Shown in pieces: positions 1 to 10,228 of a stretch of 64,000 bases of DNA; position 1 is the stretch's first letter, and the number at the start of each line of letters is the position of its first letter. The stretch spans positions 434,001-498,000 of the forward strand of contig JAPWDM010000066.1 in NCBI GenBank assembly GCA_035578155.1, given 5' to 3'. This DNA is from Brachynemurus nebulosus. Taxonomy: Eukaryota > Arthropoda > Insecta > Neuroptera > Myrmeleontidae. The notes under the pieces are model-generated. The model did no database searches. It was not told where the DNA came from and saw only the letters and a list, made by a program, of their open reading frames with translations. The position numbers and the translations under genes were made by a program.

Positions 1-41
1 GAAATTTTCTCTACAAAAATTATAGGATTTTTCTCTCCGTG
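1..41. mobile_element. Right end of a TA-flanked MITE (partial, cut by window edge)
   Basis: About 40 bases, ending CTCTCCGTG followed by TA, match the right end of the complete element at 39685-40332 almost base for base. Only the terminal inverted repeat is inside the window; the rest lies to the left. Confidence 0.75.
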
Positions 42-1184
42 TAGGGAGTTTGCTACTGGTCATTAACTGTTTGCAGTAACATCGTACGCGAATGCTATGT
101 ACTCGGACCGTAAAGTAATAAGAAAATTTTATATCGACAGATGTCACTTTGAAAGAGGGCTAAATAATATAAATTTAAAATTTTGTTTTCTGTCTCTTAT
201 AATTTTTGCGATATTCGAAGTACAGTCGAATACCTGTTATAAGACTGCCCCTTATAAGGCTCTTCCCCTCAAACAGTAGTTGCAACTTCCCCTACTTATT
301 CACTTTTTCAAGATTTGTGCCAGACCACTCCTATCTGACTCCTTATAATACTATGCCTAGAATTGTCAAAATTATTACAGGAATTATTACGGTCGCCAGT
401 CGGTACCAAAACACCAATTCCCTGAGGGGCCAATGTAGACAAAATTCCTTACGGCACTTTCTATTACATCAGTGTAATCAGTAAAACCTATTTCCTGTAA
501 ATCCTATTGCCTAAAGCTCTCGGTTGACGGCTAGCGTGTTACACGGTGTCGTTCACACATTTGCACAATTATGTACTTAGCCTATATGTTCTCTTTTTTC
601 CTTTTACCTAAATATTTATGAACAAATAATGAAGAAACAAAATATGAAAACTTTTTTTAATACCAAATATCAACTAAATAAATATTACATTTACAAAAAA
701 AAAGTGAAACAAAGCAATACGATAAACTATTCTGTTATTTAATAGGTACCTGTTGTTGGTTACTAATTGAAATTATCGTCGAATGGTTTCATTTTAGTGA
801 TTGTTAACAACTAAACCTAATTAATTTATTATTATGTTTTTATGTGAATTCCCACACATGTTCCAACTCCATTTATACTAATTAAATTATTATATAATTT
901 TAATTAGTTTGGGCCGGTTGGTTAATGGTTTTTGTACTGATGTCTGGATATAGGAATGGCTGTATTATTGATTATTTGTTAGATTATTATTACCTAGTTG
1001 AGAGAGTCTCATAAATAAATAAAATATAAAAACTACTTAGATATTTATTAATAATTTATTAATTTGTTAATAAACGGAAATTAAAAGTTTAATGAAGTTT
1101 TTGTATAATTTAGTACAGTTTAGGAACTACTCATCAGAATTTTTCGACCGATATCACGTTTGTTTTCATTTATATATAATACTT
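42..1184. other. A+T-rich intergenic DNA, no gene recognised
   Basis: Frames of 60 and 92 codons exist near the start (97-279 and 206-484) but overlap each other and match nothing I know. At 221-250 the string TACAGTCGAATACCTG looks like one end of a pogo/Tigger-type element (TA then CAGTCGAA), but I could not find its partner end. The rest is unstructured A+T-rich sequence. Confidence 0.5.
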
Positions 1185-1684
1185 ACAAGTAAAGGTCTTG
1201 AAGTGATAATTCCCCATTTTGATGAAACTTGGTAGGTGTGTAGAACACAAAAAAATAACAGACACGTATTTTTCTTTATCTGCCAAAAACGCCATTTAAG
1301 GGGTTAAATCGACCCCCGAAGTTGGGGTAAAAATTTAATTTTGTCAAATTACTCGAAAACTATAACAGATAGAAAAAAAGTTTAAACTGACACAACCCTT
1401 CATTTTTAAAGGTCTTCCTACTTATGTACTTAAATCCAGGGTCGGACCTACTGGAGGGGCCTTGACTATAAAATTGGGGGTAAAATTTGAAATAGGGTGA
1501 ATATGGTTGGACCAATCAAAATATTGATATCAAATATGAAAACTACATCAAAAATACTAGTTTACCTGTTTTTGCTAAAAGCCGTTACGTTAAAGTTAAA
1601 AGCTCAAATATTAATCTAAAATCTTACATGTGTACTCAATATTTTACTTATAATATCTTTAAAAATAACGTTTTAAATCGTTTT
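1185..1684 (+). repeat. Left arm of the composite inverted repeat
   Basis: Aligns over about 470 bases to the complement of 7905-8375, then continues (ATCTTTAAAAATAACG onward) into the complement of 6710-6737. This shows that the right arm was once continuous, so the left arm gives the pre-insertion state of the nested element at 6740-7904. Confidence 0.85.
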
Positions 1685-2847
1685 TATTTATTGTATTTAT
1701 ACCTACAATTAATATTTAAACAAAAATATTGGATAAAATTTTATTATAATGTTATTCGTGCAAAATTAAGGGCTCTATATAAGTTCCGGTAGCTCTAGTC
1801 AATATTGGAAACTGTTGAAATATTTTAAAAACAGAATCGGTAGAGGCAAAATTTAAATTGACGTAGCATATAATTGTTTTAGAGGTTAAAAAAATATACA
1901 GGGATATTAACCTATTACCATATATGAATCCAGGCTCCTAGTTATTAGCGGGTTTTCTATTATCAGTGTCGAATTTAATTATTTTATAAACAGCATATAT
2001 ATAAATATTTTATACATATTATACAATTTCATACATACATAGTACCGAACAAATTTAATTTTACAGTATAAATTATTCTTTTTCAGCATTTCTATCCAGC
2101 ATTTTTATTAACTAGTAAAATAGTACTCTAAAGGACATGTAATATTACACGATCACTATTAAAAATATAAAAGGCTTCATTCTAAAAGTATTACTCGCAT
2201 ATCTCTGAAATACTTATGATCCGAACGGAATTCACCAATGCTGGGAAATCAAAAGTACGTTATGCTAAAAATTAGATAGAGTAAATACTTAATTTTTTCA
2301 ATAACCTCCTACACTTCGATATTTTAAGCGCATGAAAACGTACAGCACATCGGCTATACGTACTTGCCAACAAAAGAAGAAACACATATTTTAAAGGAAC
2401 TACTCAACCCATTTCCTTTTATTGTCAAGTAAATATCGTTAGTATCAGCGTAAGCGACATATTTTTTCAAATAATAGAAGTTGTACTGATTACTTATTTA
2501 TCCCATTTGTTTTGCAACTGATGAAACTATATATATCGCAGTGCAAATTTTATCAAAAAATTTTACTGACGACCCGCTAATAACTACGATCCTGGATTCA
2601 TATATGGCAATAGGTTAATATCTCTGTATAATTTTTTAAGCTCTAAAACAATTATATGCTACGTCAATTTAAATTTTGCCTCTACATATACCGATTCTGT
2701 TTTTAAAATATTTCAACAGTTTCCAATATTAACTAGAGCTACCGGAACTTATATAGAGCCCTTAATTTTGCACGAATAACATTATAATAAAATTTTATCC
2801 AATATTTTTGTTTAAATATTAATTGTAGGTATAAATACAATAAATAA
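1684..2847. mobile_element. Foldback element with about 270-base terminal inverted repeats
   Basis: Positions 1684-1952 are the close reverse complement of 2572-2847, with a loop of about 620 bases. The outermost bases are TTATTTATTGTATTTATACC and their complement. The loop is A+T-rich with no recognisable coding sequence. It is inserted next to the left arm of the larger composite. The family is unknown; this is a long-TIR MITE or foldback element by structure only. Confidence 0.8.
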
Positions 2848-2892
2848 TACCCCTGTCGCAGCATCTGCATAACATAGCGAATTTCCAAATTT
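2848..2892. repeat. Shared repeat terminus (CCCTGTCGCAGC type)
   Basis: The 30 bases at 2851-2880 recur with one extra base, as the reverse complement, at 26416-26446, where they close another repeat. Here they run directly into a half copy of the palindromic head motif (GCGAATTTCC). Confidence 0.6.
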
Positions 2893-3345
2893 TGGGGACT
2901 GGCGGATCTCATCTAAGAACTGTACCTATTTAAAATAGTTTAGCTTTCTAAGAGTAAAAGATTTTTTAAAATCGGCTGGGTAATTAGTTTTGATATTTTT
3001 GGAACCCAAGAACCCGAACGGACTTTGTGCAGCATAGTTGTATCCATCTAAAATAATTTAGTTCTCTAACAGTGAAAAAATTTTCAAAATCGGTCGGTTA
3101 GTTTATTTTTTACAATAATGGGAACAGTAAACCCTGGCGGAAATCATACAACATAACCTTTATTCATCTAAAATAATTTTAGTAAAAAGTTTATCCTAAC
3201 AGTAAAAAACGGGTCCTAGGGATCTCATATAACTTATGGTAGTTCGTAAGGTTCTTGTGGACATCATTTAATTACTTAATGAATTCAAATACTTTAACTT
3301 ACTAACGGTGAAAAAATTTTCAAAATTTTCGACATTCGCTAAAAA
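2893..3345. repeat. Diverged tandem array, units of roughly 110-120 bases
   Basis: Three or four degenerate units share the order: a GGGAAC/GGACT-like stretch, CATCTAAAATAATTTAG, CTAACAGTGAAAAAATTTTC, then AAAATCGG. Units begin near 2897, 3001, 3123 and 3215. They are non-coding and lie inside the composite locus. Confidence 0.55.
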
Positions 3346-6300
3346 AATCATTGAAAAATATTTGATATGTTTCGATCAATTAATGGTCAACATCAGCAAA
3401 TAAAAGTTACTAAAATCGAAGAAAAGAATGAGTTATTTGTCCGTAGAAATTAAAATACAAATTCTGAAAACGAGCAAAGAAATATTGAAAAAACTAGATC
3501 GGCAAAACATTCTGACAAATAACACTACCCAACTAATACTTGCCAATTTGAATGAAACTTAACATACTTATTAAACAGCGAAAAATATTAAATACGTGTT
3601 TTTTTATTTCGGCTAAATACGCTTTTTAGGGGTAGAAAACACCATTCAACCTCTGTAGATGAAAACAGTTATAGCTAAATATTTTTGAAACGGCATATTT
3701 TTTGAAAAAAGGGCTGAGTACCAAATTTGTAGAATTTAAAGCGATGCACTTGATAGTGACCCTGAAATCGATTTTCAAGGTCAGTTGAAAATGATTAGCC
3801 ATTGCCGAACTTTGACCATATCCTGTACCTATAAGCAGTAATTTCATGTATTGACTCAATCTATCTTCAAAATTGATTTGTTGCGTTATTTTTCTAAAAT
3901 AAAAAAAATAAAAACCTGACGAAATGAAAAAATAGGCGCAAATTTATAGAAAAAATTAGAAGAAAACATTTTTGTAAGTAATTTTAGAAGTTAAGAAAAG
4001 ATTTAATATCACTCCAATTGTAAGTTAAACATTAACTTTATGTTATATTAGAAATTTTCAAAATTTTTTAAAATTTTTATTGCTACTCTATAGTTATCAT
4101 ATTAGGAATTCAATTCAACATATGATTAACTATTATTTTTCCGATTGCGATTGAGCAAGTATTTTTCAAAATTACTTCTTGATCACTTATTTTCTATCTT
4201 GCATGTGAAATTCGTTCGAATATACTTTGAACCATTTAGGGATGAAAAGTAAACTACTCCTTTTGAAAAATATTAAATGATTTTCAAATGACTTTGGAAA
4301 TTGACCTCAAGGTCAACTTCAAAGTCAAGTGCATCACGAGAGTCAAGTGCTTCAAGATCATCAAGTGCATCACTTTGAACTCTATAACTTTGGTCCTAAG
4401 CACTTTTTTCAGAAAATATATCGTACCATAATCCACTTCTATGTTGATTCCTGGTCTCTTTTCCTGCGTTTCTAATATTTATGTCAATAAAAAATGTGCT
4501 ACCGTAGACAAGGATGAATAGGTACGCATTCCGACTTCACACCGTATTTTTTTGTATTTATTTTATGAGTACCTAATCTTTAATATATTAAAAATTTACG
4601 CGAAGATGGTCACTTTATCAGCAGTATCCAAAAAAATTTAAAAATATCGGTGGTTTTTGAAAAATTAACAAAAATCGTATAATTTCTTCTCTATGAAAAA
4701 TTGGGGTCAAAAGAGACGAGAAAAGAGTAAATGGGGACAACCCGTAGGTTCGACCAAAATTGAAATTCTAATATAAAATAATTTCGAACTTTTTGTATTT
4801 ATACATTCAAAAAAGAAATAATAGGTACTTGATGATTTTCTGTAAAAATAAACGTAGAATCTAAAATAAAGTTTATATACTCCTGTCGTTTACCCCTAAG
4901 TTTATATTCCTCCTATTCTTATTTTAGTTCAAAAAATAATTTTTCAAAAGACTAAGACATAATAATTAATAACAGTGAGATTCTACGTCCATTTTCAGAC
5001 TTTTGTTTATTAAATTGCGTAAAAGCTAGTAAATGCAATAACAGATATGATGAATTTATAAGGATTTTCTTGTACTACAAAATCTTAAAAATATGGAAAC
5101 GCGTACTTTTTTTTCGTTAATTGTGTTTTATTCTTTTGCACAAAATTTTAAAAATACTTTATTTTCTTAAGAAAGGGAGGCAACTTTAGTCACAGATATG
5201 CCTATGAACAGTTTTTGGTAATCCGGGAAAAACGAAAACACTTTTTAAAATTTTTTTATTGTTAAAATCGAAATGTTCTTTTAAAGAGGGTTAAAATTAC
5301 CATATTTTATATTAAAATTTTAACACAATCACTCCCTAATTAACGAGCCTTACTTAATATTAGCAAATTGAGAAAAAACACGTCAATTAGATTTTTTTAC
5401 ACAGATTTTATTTGTTATATAATTCAAAAGGATATTTTAAAAATGTGTATGAATGGCTTTCATTAAATAAATTTCAATATATTTTCCATTTATTTTAACA
5501 GTGGAATGTCCTTATTAGTGGCTATACTTTCGGCTTGGAGCGAATTAGACGAAGATTTTCTTCTAAAACCAAATTTAATAATTAATTAAAGAAATAAAAA
5601 AAAATTTGTGGATTTCCTACCGTTCAAATATAATCTTTATTGTATGTAAAAATGTTATTACATTTTTTCAAAAAACTGTAAGTAAACTGTAAAATTTTCT
5701 TTACAAATATGTTAAAATAGAGAAATATTTCCTTTTTAATTTATTTTTAACTCTTTTTAAATGATTCACTTTAAAATTTTTTAATATTTCTTAATCGAAA
5801 TTTCATAAAAGAATGTGTCAAAATTTAAAAAAATTTTTCTTTGTTAAAAAAAAAAAATTGAATGTGCAAAATTATTTAATATTAGAATGCTCTGATTATA
5901 CAATTCTAATCATAACTGTATTGTCAATTGGATAAAAAATTACGTAAAAATATTATTGTTTGAATATGATTTAACGTAATTTTTATACGATTGAAGCAAA
6001 CTCTTATTAATTTTAGGAAGGTGTAAATATAATCTAAATTCTGATCATATCACATAACAGATATCGTCGGGATTTTTTTTGTAAAAAAAAATGGAACAGA
6101 GATACATTATAAAAACATTTAACTGACAGAGAAATAGAATATAGCCGAATCGTTAAATTGGATTAAAAAAATCATGACACGCTACTTATAAAGCGGCTTT
6201 TTTCGAATTTAGCTCGCAAAAAATGAGACAGAAAAAAAAAGAATGCGAGTGCGAGTGAAATGGAGAACGACATATTTCCTAGTTTTTCTCGAAAAGTAAG

Positions 6301-6378
6301 TAATTTAGAGCAACGGTATAAAAACATTTTTTATGCGTTTTACCTTTTACAATGGCTTAGTGTAAAAAAAAATTTGAA
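3346..6378. other. A+T-rich interior of the composite, no gene recognised
   Basis: About 3 kb of homopolymer-rich DNA. A diverged copy of the arm repeat can be seen at about 3510-3700 (AATTTGAATGAAACTTAAC through a CGTGTTTTTTTATTTCGGC-like stretch). The 77-codon minus-strand frame at 3626-3859 overlaps that repeat and is probably spurious. No splice-bounded exon, RNA gene or transposase remnant was seen. Confidence 0.45.
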
Positions 6379-6550
6379 AAATTGCTTAATTCTGGCAAAA
6401 AACTCATTTTGTTGACAAAAAACGCCCGGAAAACCTACTTCTGGGCATCCGACGTGTCTGGCTAACGAACTCATCCAACGATTTGGAAAATCGAATTCGC
6501 ACACAAAATTTCATAAGCATTAAACGTTTCGTTCGAGAGTTATCGCGCGG

Positions 6551-6586
<36 letters not shown>

Positions 6587-6722
6587 TTTAGTGAATATCA
6601 TTTTCGTATTCTAGGGACCTCAAAACATATTTCTGATATGGTCTCGGGCTTAGGTCGCACCATGACACCTGGCGTAAAAGCTGAATTTCCAGTTTTGGAA
6701 ATTCGCTAAAAACGATTTAAAA
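6379..6722 (-). repeat. Palindrome-headed repeat with internal TA array (copy 1)
   Basis: Read on the minus strand this has a 31-base palindromic head (6679-6709, AGCGAATTTCC and its complement), ACTAAAATTTATA, a TA run (6555-6583), then CGCGCGATAACTCTCGAACG and a tail with TTAGCCAGACA. The same order occurs on the plus strand at 25910-26455 at roughly 70% identity. A 65-codon frame through the TA run is spurious. Confidence 0.7.
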
Positions 6723-6739
6723 CGTTATTTTTAAAGATA

Positions 6740-7904
6740 AGGTGGGTGTACCATGGAAGGCCATGCTCCTTAGAAGGCCAACTATTAAAAAGTCGTAGTT
6801 ATTGACATGTAAAGACATATTCCTTCTACATACACTAAGATCCATCACACTCAAGACCACAGACGCGGTGACGAGTCCCTCGCGGCGCTATTGCGACAGT
6901 GCGATCTCACGATTCGTAGAGTTCGGTCGTCAACGTTACAATTGTTATTCGGCGCACACAACAAAACGTAAGTTTTTAGTTAAATAACCTATTATTATCT
7001 CATATTTTTGTACTGTAAATTGTCGTGTAAGGATATGTTTATGGTACTAAAGGAAAAAAAGGTAGTTTTGTCTCGATTTAAGTTAAAATATTGTTAGTGT
7101 TCCTAGGAAAGCCGGTGGTTCCTTATAAGGCCAATCAAAAAGTTGACGGTTGGCCTTGCTAGGGTACATGGGCCTTACAAGGAACATCTACAAACCATGA
7201 ACATATGAACGTTGATTTTAAACATTCCTGACTAGAAGACTGACTATGTGCCATGATAAGTTTGTGATAACTACAGCACTCAGTCTGTAGTGTCTATTAT
7301 TTTATTATAATTAATATCAAAAAGTCATAGATAATTTTTAGTTTGGCCTTCTTAGGAACATTGTGGCCTTACAAAGAACAGACCCATATGAAGGCCATTT
7401 TAGGTAAAAAAAAAGTTTTTAGTTTCATTATAAAACGCATTGGCAAGTTATTTGATATCAATATAATGCTCATTACTACTATTTTTAAATAATTTCCATT
7501 AATATGTTCTTAGTTATACGATGGTGTTCAAGTAATGTTCGTTAAGTTTTTTATAGATGATAAAAATATATTGAGCATTTAATGTTTCACTCAAATGAAA
7601 GAGCTTATAATATAGTTTTAGTAAAAGCGGATATATTAATTGTTACAACTCTATTTTTAAGTTGAACGACTGATGAATAATATTGGCCTTGTTTGGAGCC
7701 GTGTTCCTTGCAAGGCCATTTGGAAGTGCTTAAGAAAAGTTAAGTTTAACAAATAGTGATTAAAGCTAGGTTAAAAAAAAGTGATTCATATGGTACACAA
7801 TAAAACAAAGTATTACTTAATAATTTGTTTCCTTCATTTATCCAGTAAATAAACGAATAAAACATGTTTAATCGTTAGAGTGGCCTTCCATGGTCCACCC
7901 ACCT
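6740..7904. mobile_element. Nested TA-flanked DNA transposon, 1165 bases, non-autonomous
   Basis: The ends are AGGTGGGTG-ACCATGGAAGGCCA and its complement, flanked by TA on both sides (6738-6739 and 7905-7906). The uninterrupted left arm of the surrounding inverted repeat reads across this site with a single TA, so the TA duplication is directly shown. Inside, a 17-base motif of consensus TGTTCCTTGNAAGGCCA recurs about 11 times in both orientations, including at both termini. A less A+T-rich stretch at 6845-6967 ends in GTAAGT (6968-6973), like a first exon with a splice donor. No transposase frame is present. The TA target suits the Tc1/mariner/pogo superfamily; the family is not otherwise identified. 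Confidence 0.85.
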
Positions 7905-8375
7905 TATTATAAGTAAAATATTGAGTGCACATGTAAGATTTTAGATTAAGATTTGAGCTTTTAACTTTAACGTAACGGCTTTTAGCAAAAACAGGTAAAC
8001 TAGTATTTTTGATGTAGTTTTCATATTTGATATCAATATTTTGATTGGTCCATCCATATTCACCCTATTTCAAATTTTACCCCCAATTTTATAGTCAAGG
8101 CCCCTCCAGTAGGTCCGACCCTGGATTTGAGTACATCAATAGGAAGACCTTTAAGAATGAAGGGTTGTGTTAATTTAAACTTTTTTTTTATCTGTTATAG
8201 TTTTCGAGTAATTTGACAAAATTAAATGTTTTACCCAACTTTGGGGGTGGATTTCACCTCTTAAATGGCGTTTTTGGCAGATAAAGAAAAAAACGTGTCT
8301 GTTATTTTTTTGTGTTCTACACACCTACCAAGTTTCATCAAAATCGGAAATTATCACTTCAAGACCTTTACTTGT
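7905..8375 (-). repeat. Right arm of the composite inverted repeat (outer part)
   Basis: Reverse complement of 1185-1653. Its inner continuation lies on the other side of the nested transposon at 6710-6737. Confidence 0.85.
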
Positions 8376-8427
8376 TAGTTTAAATGGTTGATCGTAAACG
8401 AGACGAAACTTAATTATTAATCTACAA

Positions 8428-9567
8428 CAGAGGTTCTAAATAATTTTTTTCTACGGATCCCTTTATCCAATCATTATTTTGACAGAGATAGCCAAATCTA
8501 AAGAAATTTTTAAAAAAAAAATTGTAGTCTCGCAGATAGTTAATGACACTTGTACAAGTTGCAAAATGAAGGTGTTTCTTTCATGAGTCGTAAGTTTGTC
8601 AAACGAGGTCGCAGATCGAGTTGGATAATTGCGACGAATAAAATAAAAATCACTCATATTGCACATGTTACATCCAATATTTCCGATTAACGAAAATGGA
8701 AAAATAATTTCATATTATAAAAGATTGACAGCTACATTAAAAAAATTAATTTTTCTACGCCTGTTGAAGAACACACTCATTAAATATCTGTTAATTGTTG
8801 AGAAAGTTAGGCATTATTCAAAGGTATGGAGGAATGATCATTACTCAATATCTTTTTGACCAATGAAATCACAGTATTAACCATTATTCAATGGGTTTGC
8901 GGTTGTTTTGTGACTAATGTATGTATCAAGTTTTAATTTAATATATGTTGCGTAGTAACGTGCAAGTAAACAAAGTAGTATATATTTTGTTTTGATCGTT
9001 TTATACATATTATACAAACATTTAATGAAATTAGAAATAGATTAAAATTTATATTCAATTTTATTTAAATGAAAAAGGAAAAATGTAGAAAAAATACCGT
9101 ATTCTACTCGATTGCAATGGCTATTACTCACTCAGATGCATTACGACACTCGCCTCGCAAGCTCGGCTCGTGTCGCAATTTCATCTTCATGAGTAATAGC
9201 TATCATTACCAGCTTGTTGAATAACATACTATTAACATATTTTTTGTTTTGAATTTTTCATAGATGACTCTGATGACTATAGCTTATAATGTATCGTTGC
9301 TATAGAAATGAATTTGTTTACCTACATTTTTTCACGCGTAATAAAAAGTGGATACTTTTTTCCATAGTGAAAAAAGTAAGCCGTTTTGCCACTATCACAG
9401 GAGTTAATGATACACTTAACTTTTTAATTCAGAATTACAAAAACAATATAATCCTTAGTTTTTATTAATTAATGATACACCGTGCATATGGTACAGAATG
9501 AATATAATATCATAATGTCATTTAGCGGACGCCTGGGAGTCCGCGTACCACCTTTCGGGAACCGCTG
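8428..9567. mobile_element. Non-autonomous hAT-type element with 8-bp target duplication
   Basis: The left end is CAGAGGTTCTAAATAA and the right end, complemented, is CAGCGGTTCCCGAAAGG, both typical of hAT elements. The flanks are ATCTACAA (8420-8427) and ATCTACAG (9568-9575), a 7/8 match. The interior is A+T-rich; frames of 66-67 codons at 8463-8859 resemble no transposase domain. It contains an imperfect hairpin at 9120-9200. Confidence 0.8.
9120..9200. repeat. Imperfect 80-base hairpin inside the hAT-type element
   Basis: GCTATTACTCA at the left pairs with TGAGTAATAGC at the right, with further pairing inward (CGACAC/GTGTCG and GGCGAG-like stems). It could be a separate small repeat. Confidence 0.55.
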
Positions 9568-9575
9568 ATCTACAG

Positions 9576-10146
9576 AATTTTTATGTCACTAAAGGCATAT
9601 ATACCTACAGGATATACATTTTTTTTTATTGTAAATTAGATATTCAAGTGATTAATTAAGAGTGAAGTAACATGAAAAGGTAATTGGCAATGATACATGC
9701 AAATCATATTTTTTTATATACATGCTGTTACAATGATAATATAGATAACACAAACTATAATACGTCAAGTCATAAAAATTAAAACTGATGTGAGTGACTG
9801 ATCAACGCTGAGTCTAGAAATCTGTAATTTTACGCAGGAATACCTTTTGTAAATTGTAATATAAGTGAGTACTTAGATGGGATTTTTGGAAACGCAGTTC
9901 CTATGAGGATGATAAAATAGGCTATGAAAATTTGTATAGCAATCTGTCATTTTTTGAGTTAAAAATGTGGAAATTTCGGGATTTGTTAACAGTGTAATAG
10001 TTGCTGAAAAAATAATTAAGGTATATGTATGTATGTATAACAAGAGGAAGCACACTTGAGAAGAAAATAGGTTCCATCTGTTGAACGAGTATATAATAGA
10101 TTCCATGAAATTCACCAGAAAGGGGTCGACTTTTTAAAAATGGATG

Positions 10147-10149
<3 letters not shown>
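9576..10149. other. A+T-rich DNA, nothing recognised
   Basis: Overlapping minus-strand frames here extend into the TA array that follows and are not supported as genes. Confidence 0.5.

Positions 10150-10227
<78 letters not shown>
10150..10227. repeat. (TA)n microsatellite
   Basis: Almost pure TA for about 68 bases, then one G and a short TA extension. Confidence 0.98.

Positions 10228-10228
<1 letters not shown>

Larger units (their letters stand above)
1185..8375. mobile_element. Composite inverted-repeat locus, about 7.2 kb, with nested insertions
   Basis: The same roughly 500-base sequence occurs at 1185-1684 and, reverse-complemented, at 6710-6737 plus 7905-8375. Both outer ends start exactly at ACAAGTAAAGGTCTTG. 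The left arm abuts a foldback element (1684-2847) and the right arm is interrupted by a younger transposon (6740-7904). The interior has no coding potential I can recognise. It could be one large non-autonomous transposon with long terminal inverted repeats, or two independent insertions of one repeat in opposite orientation. I saw no clear target duplication outside the arms. Diverged single copies of the arm sequence near 3510, 38105 and 54518 favour a dispersed repeat family. Confidence 0.6.
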
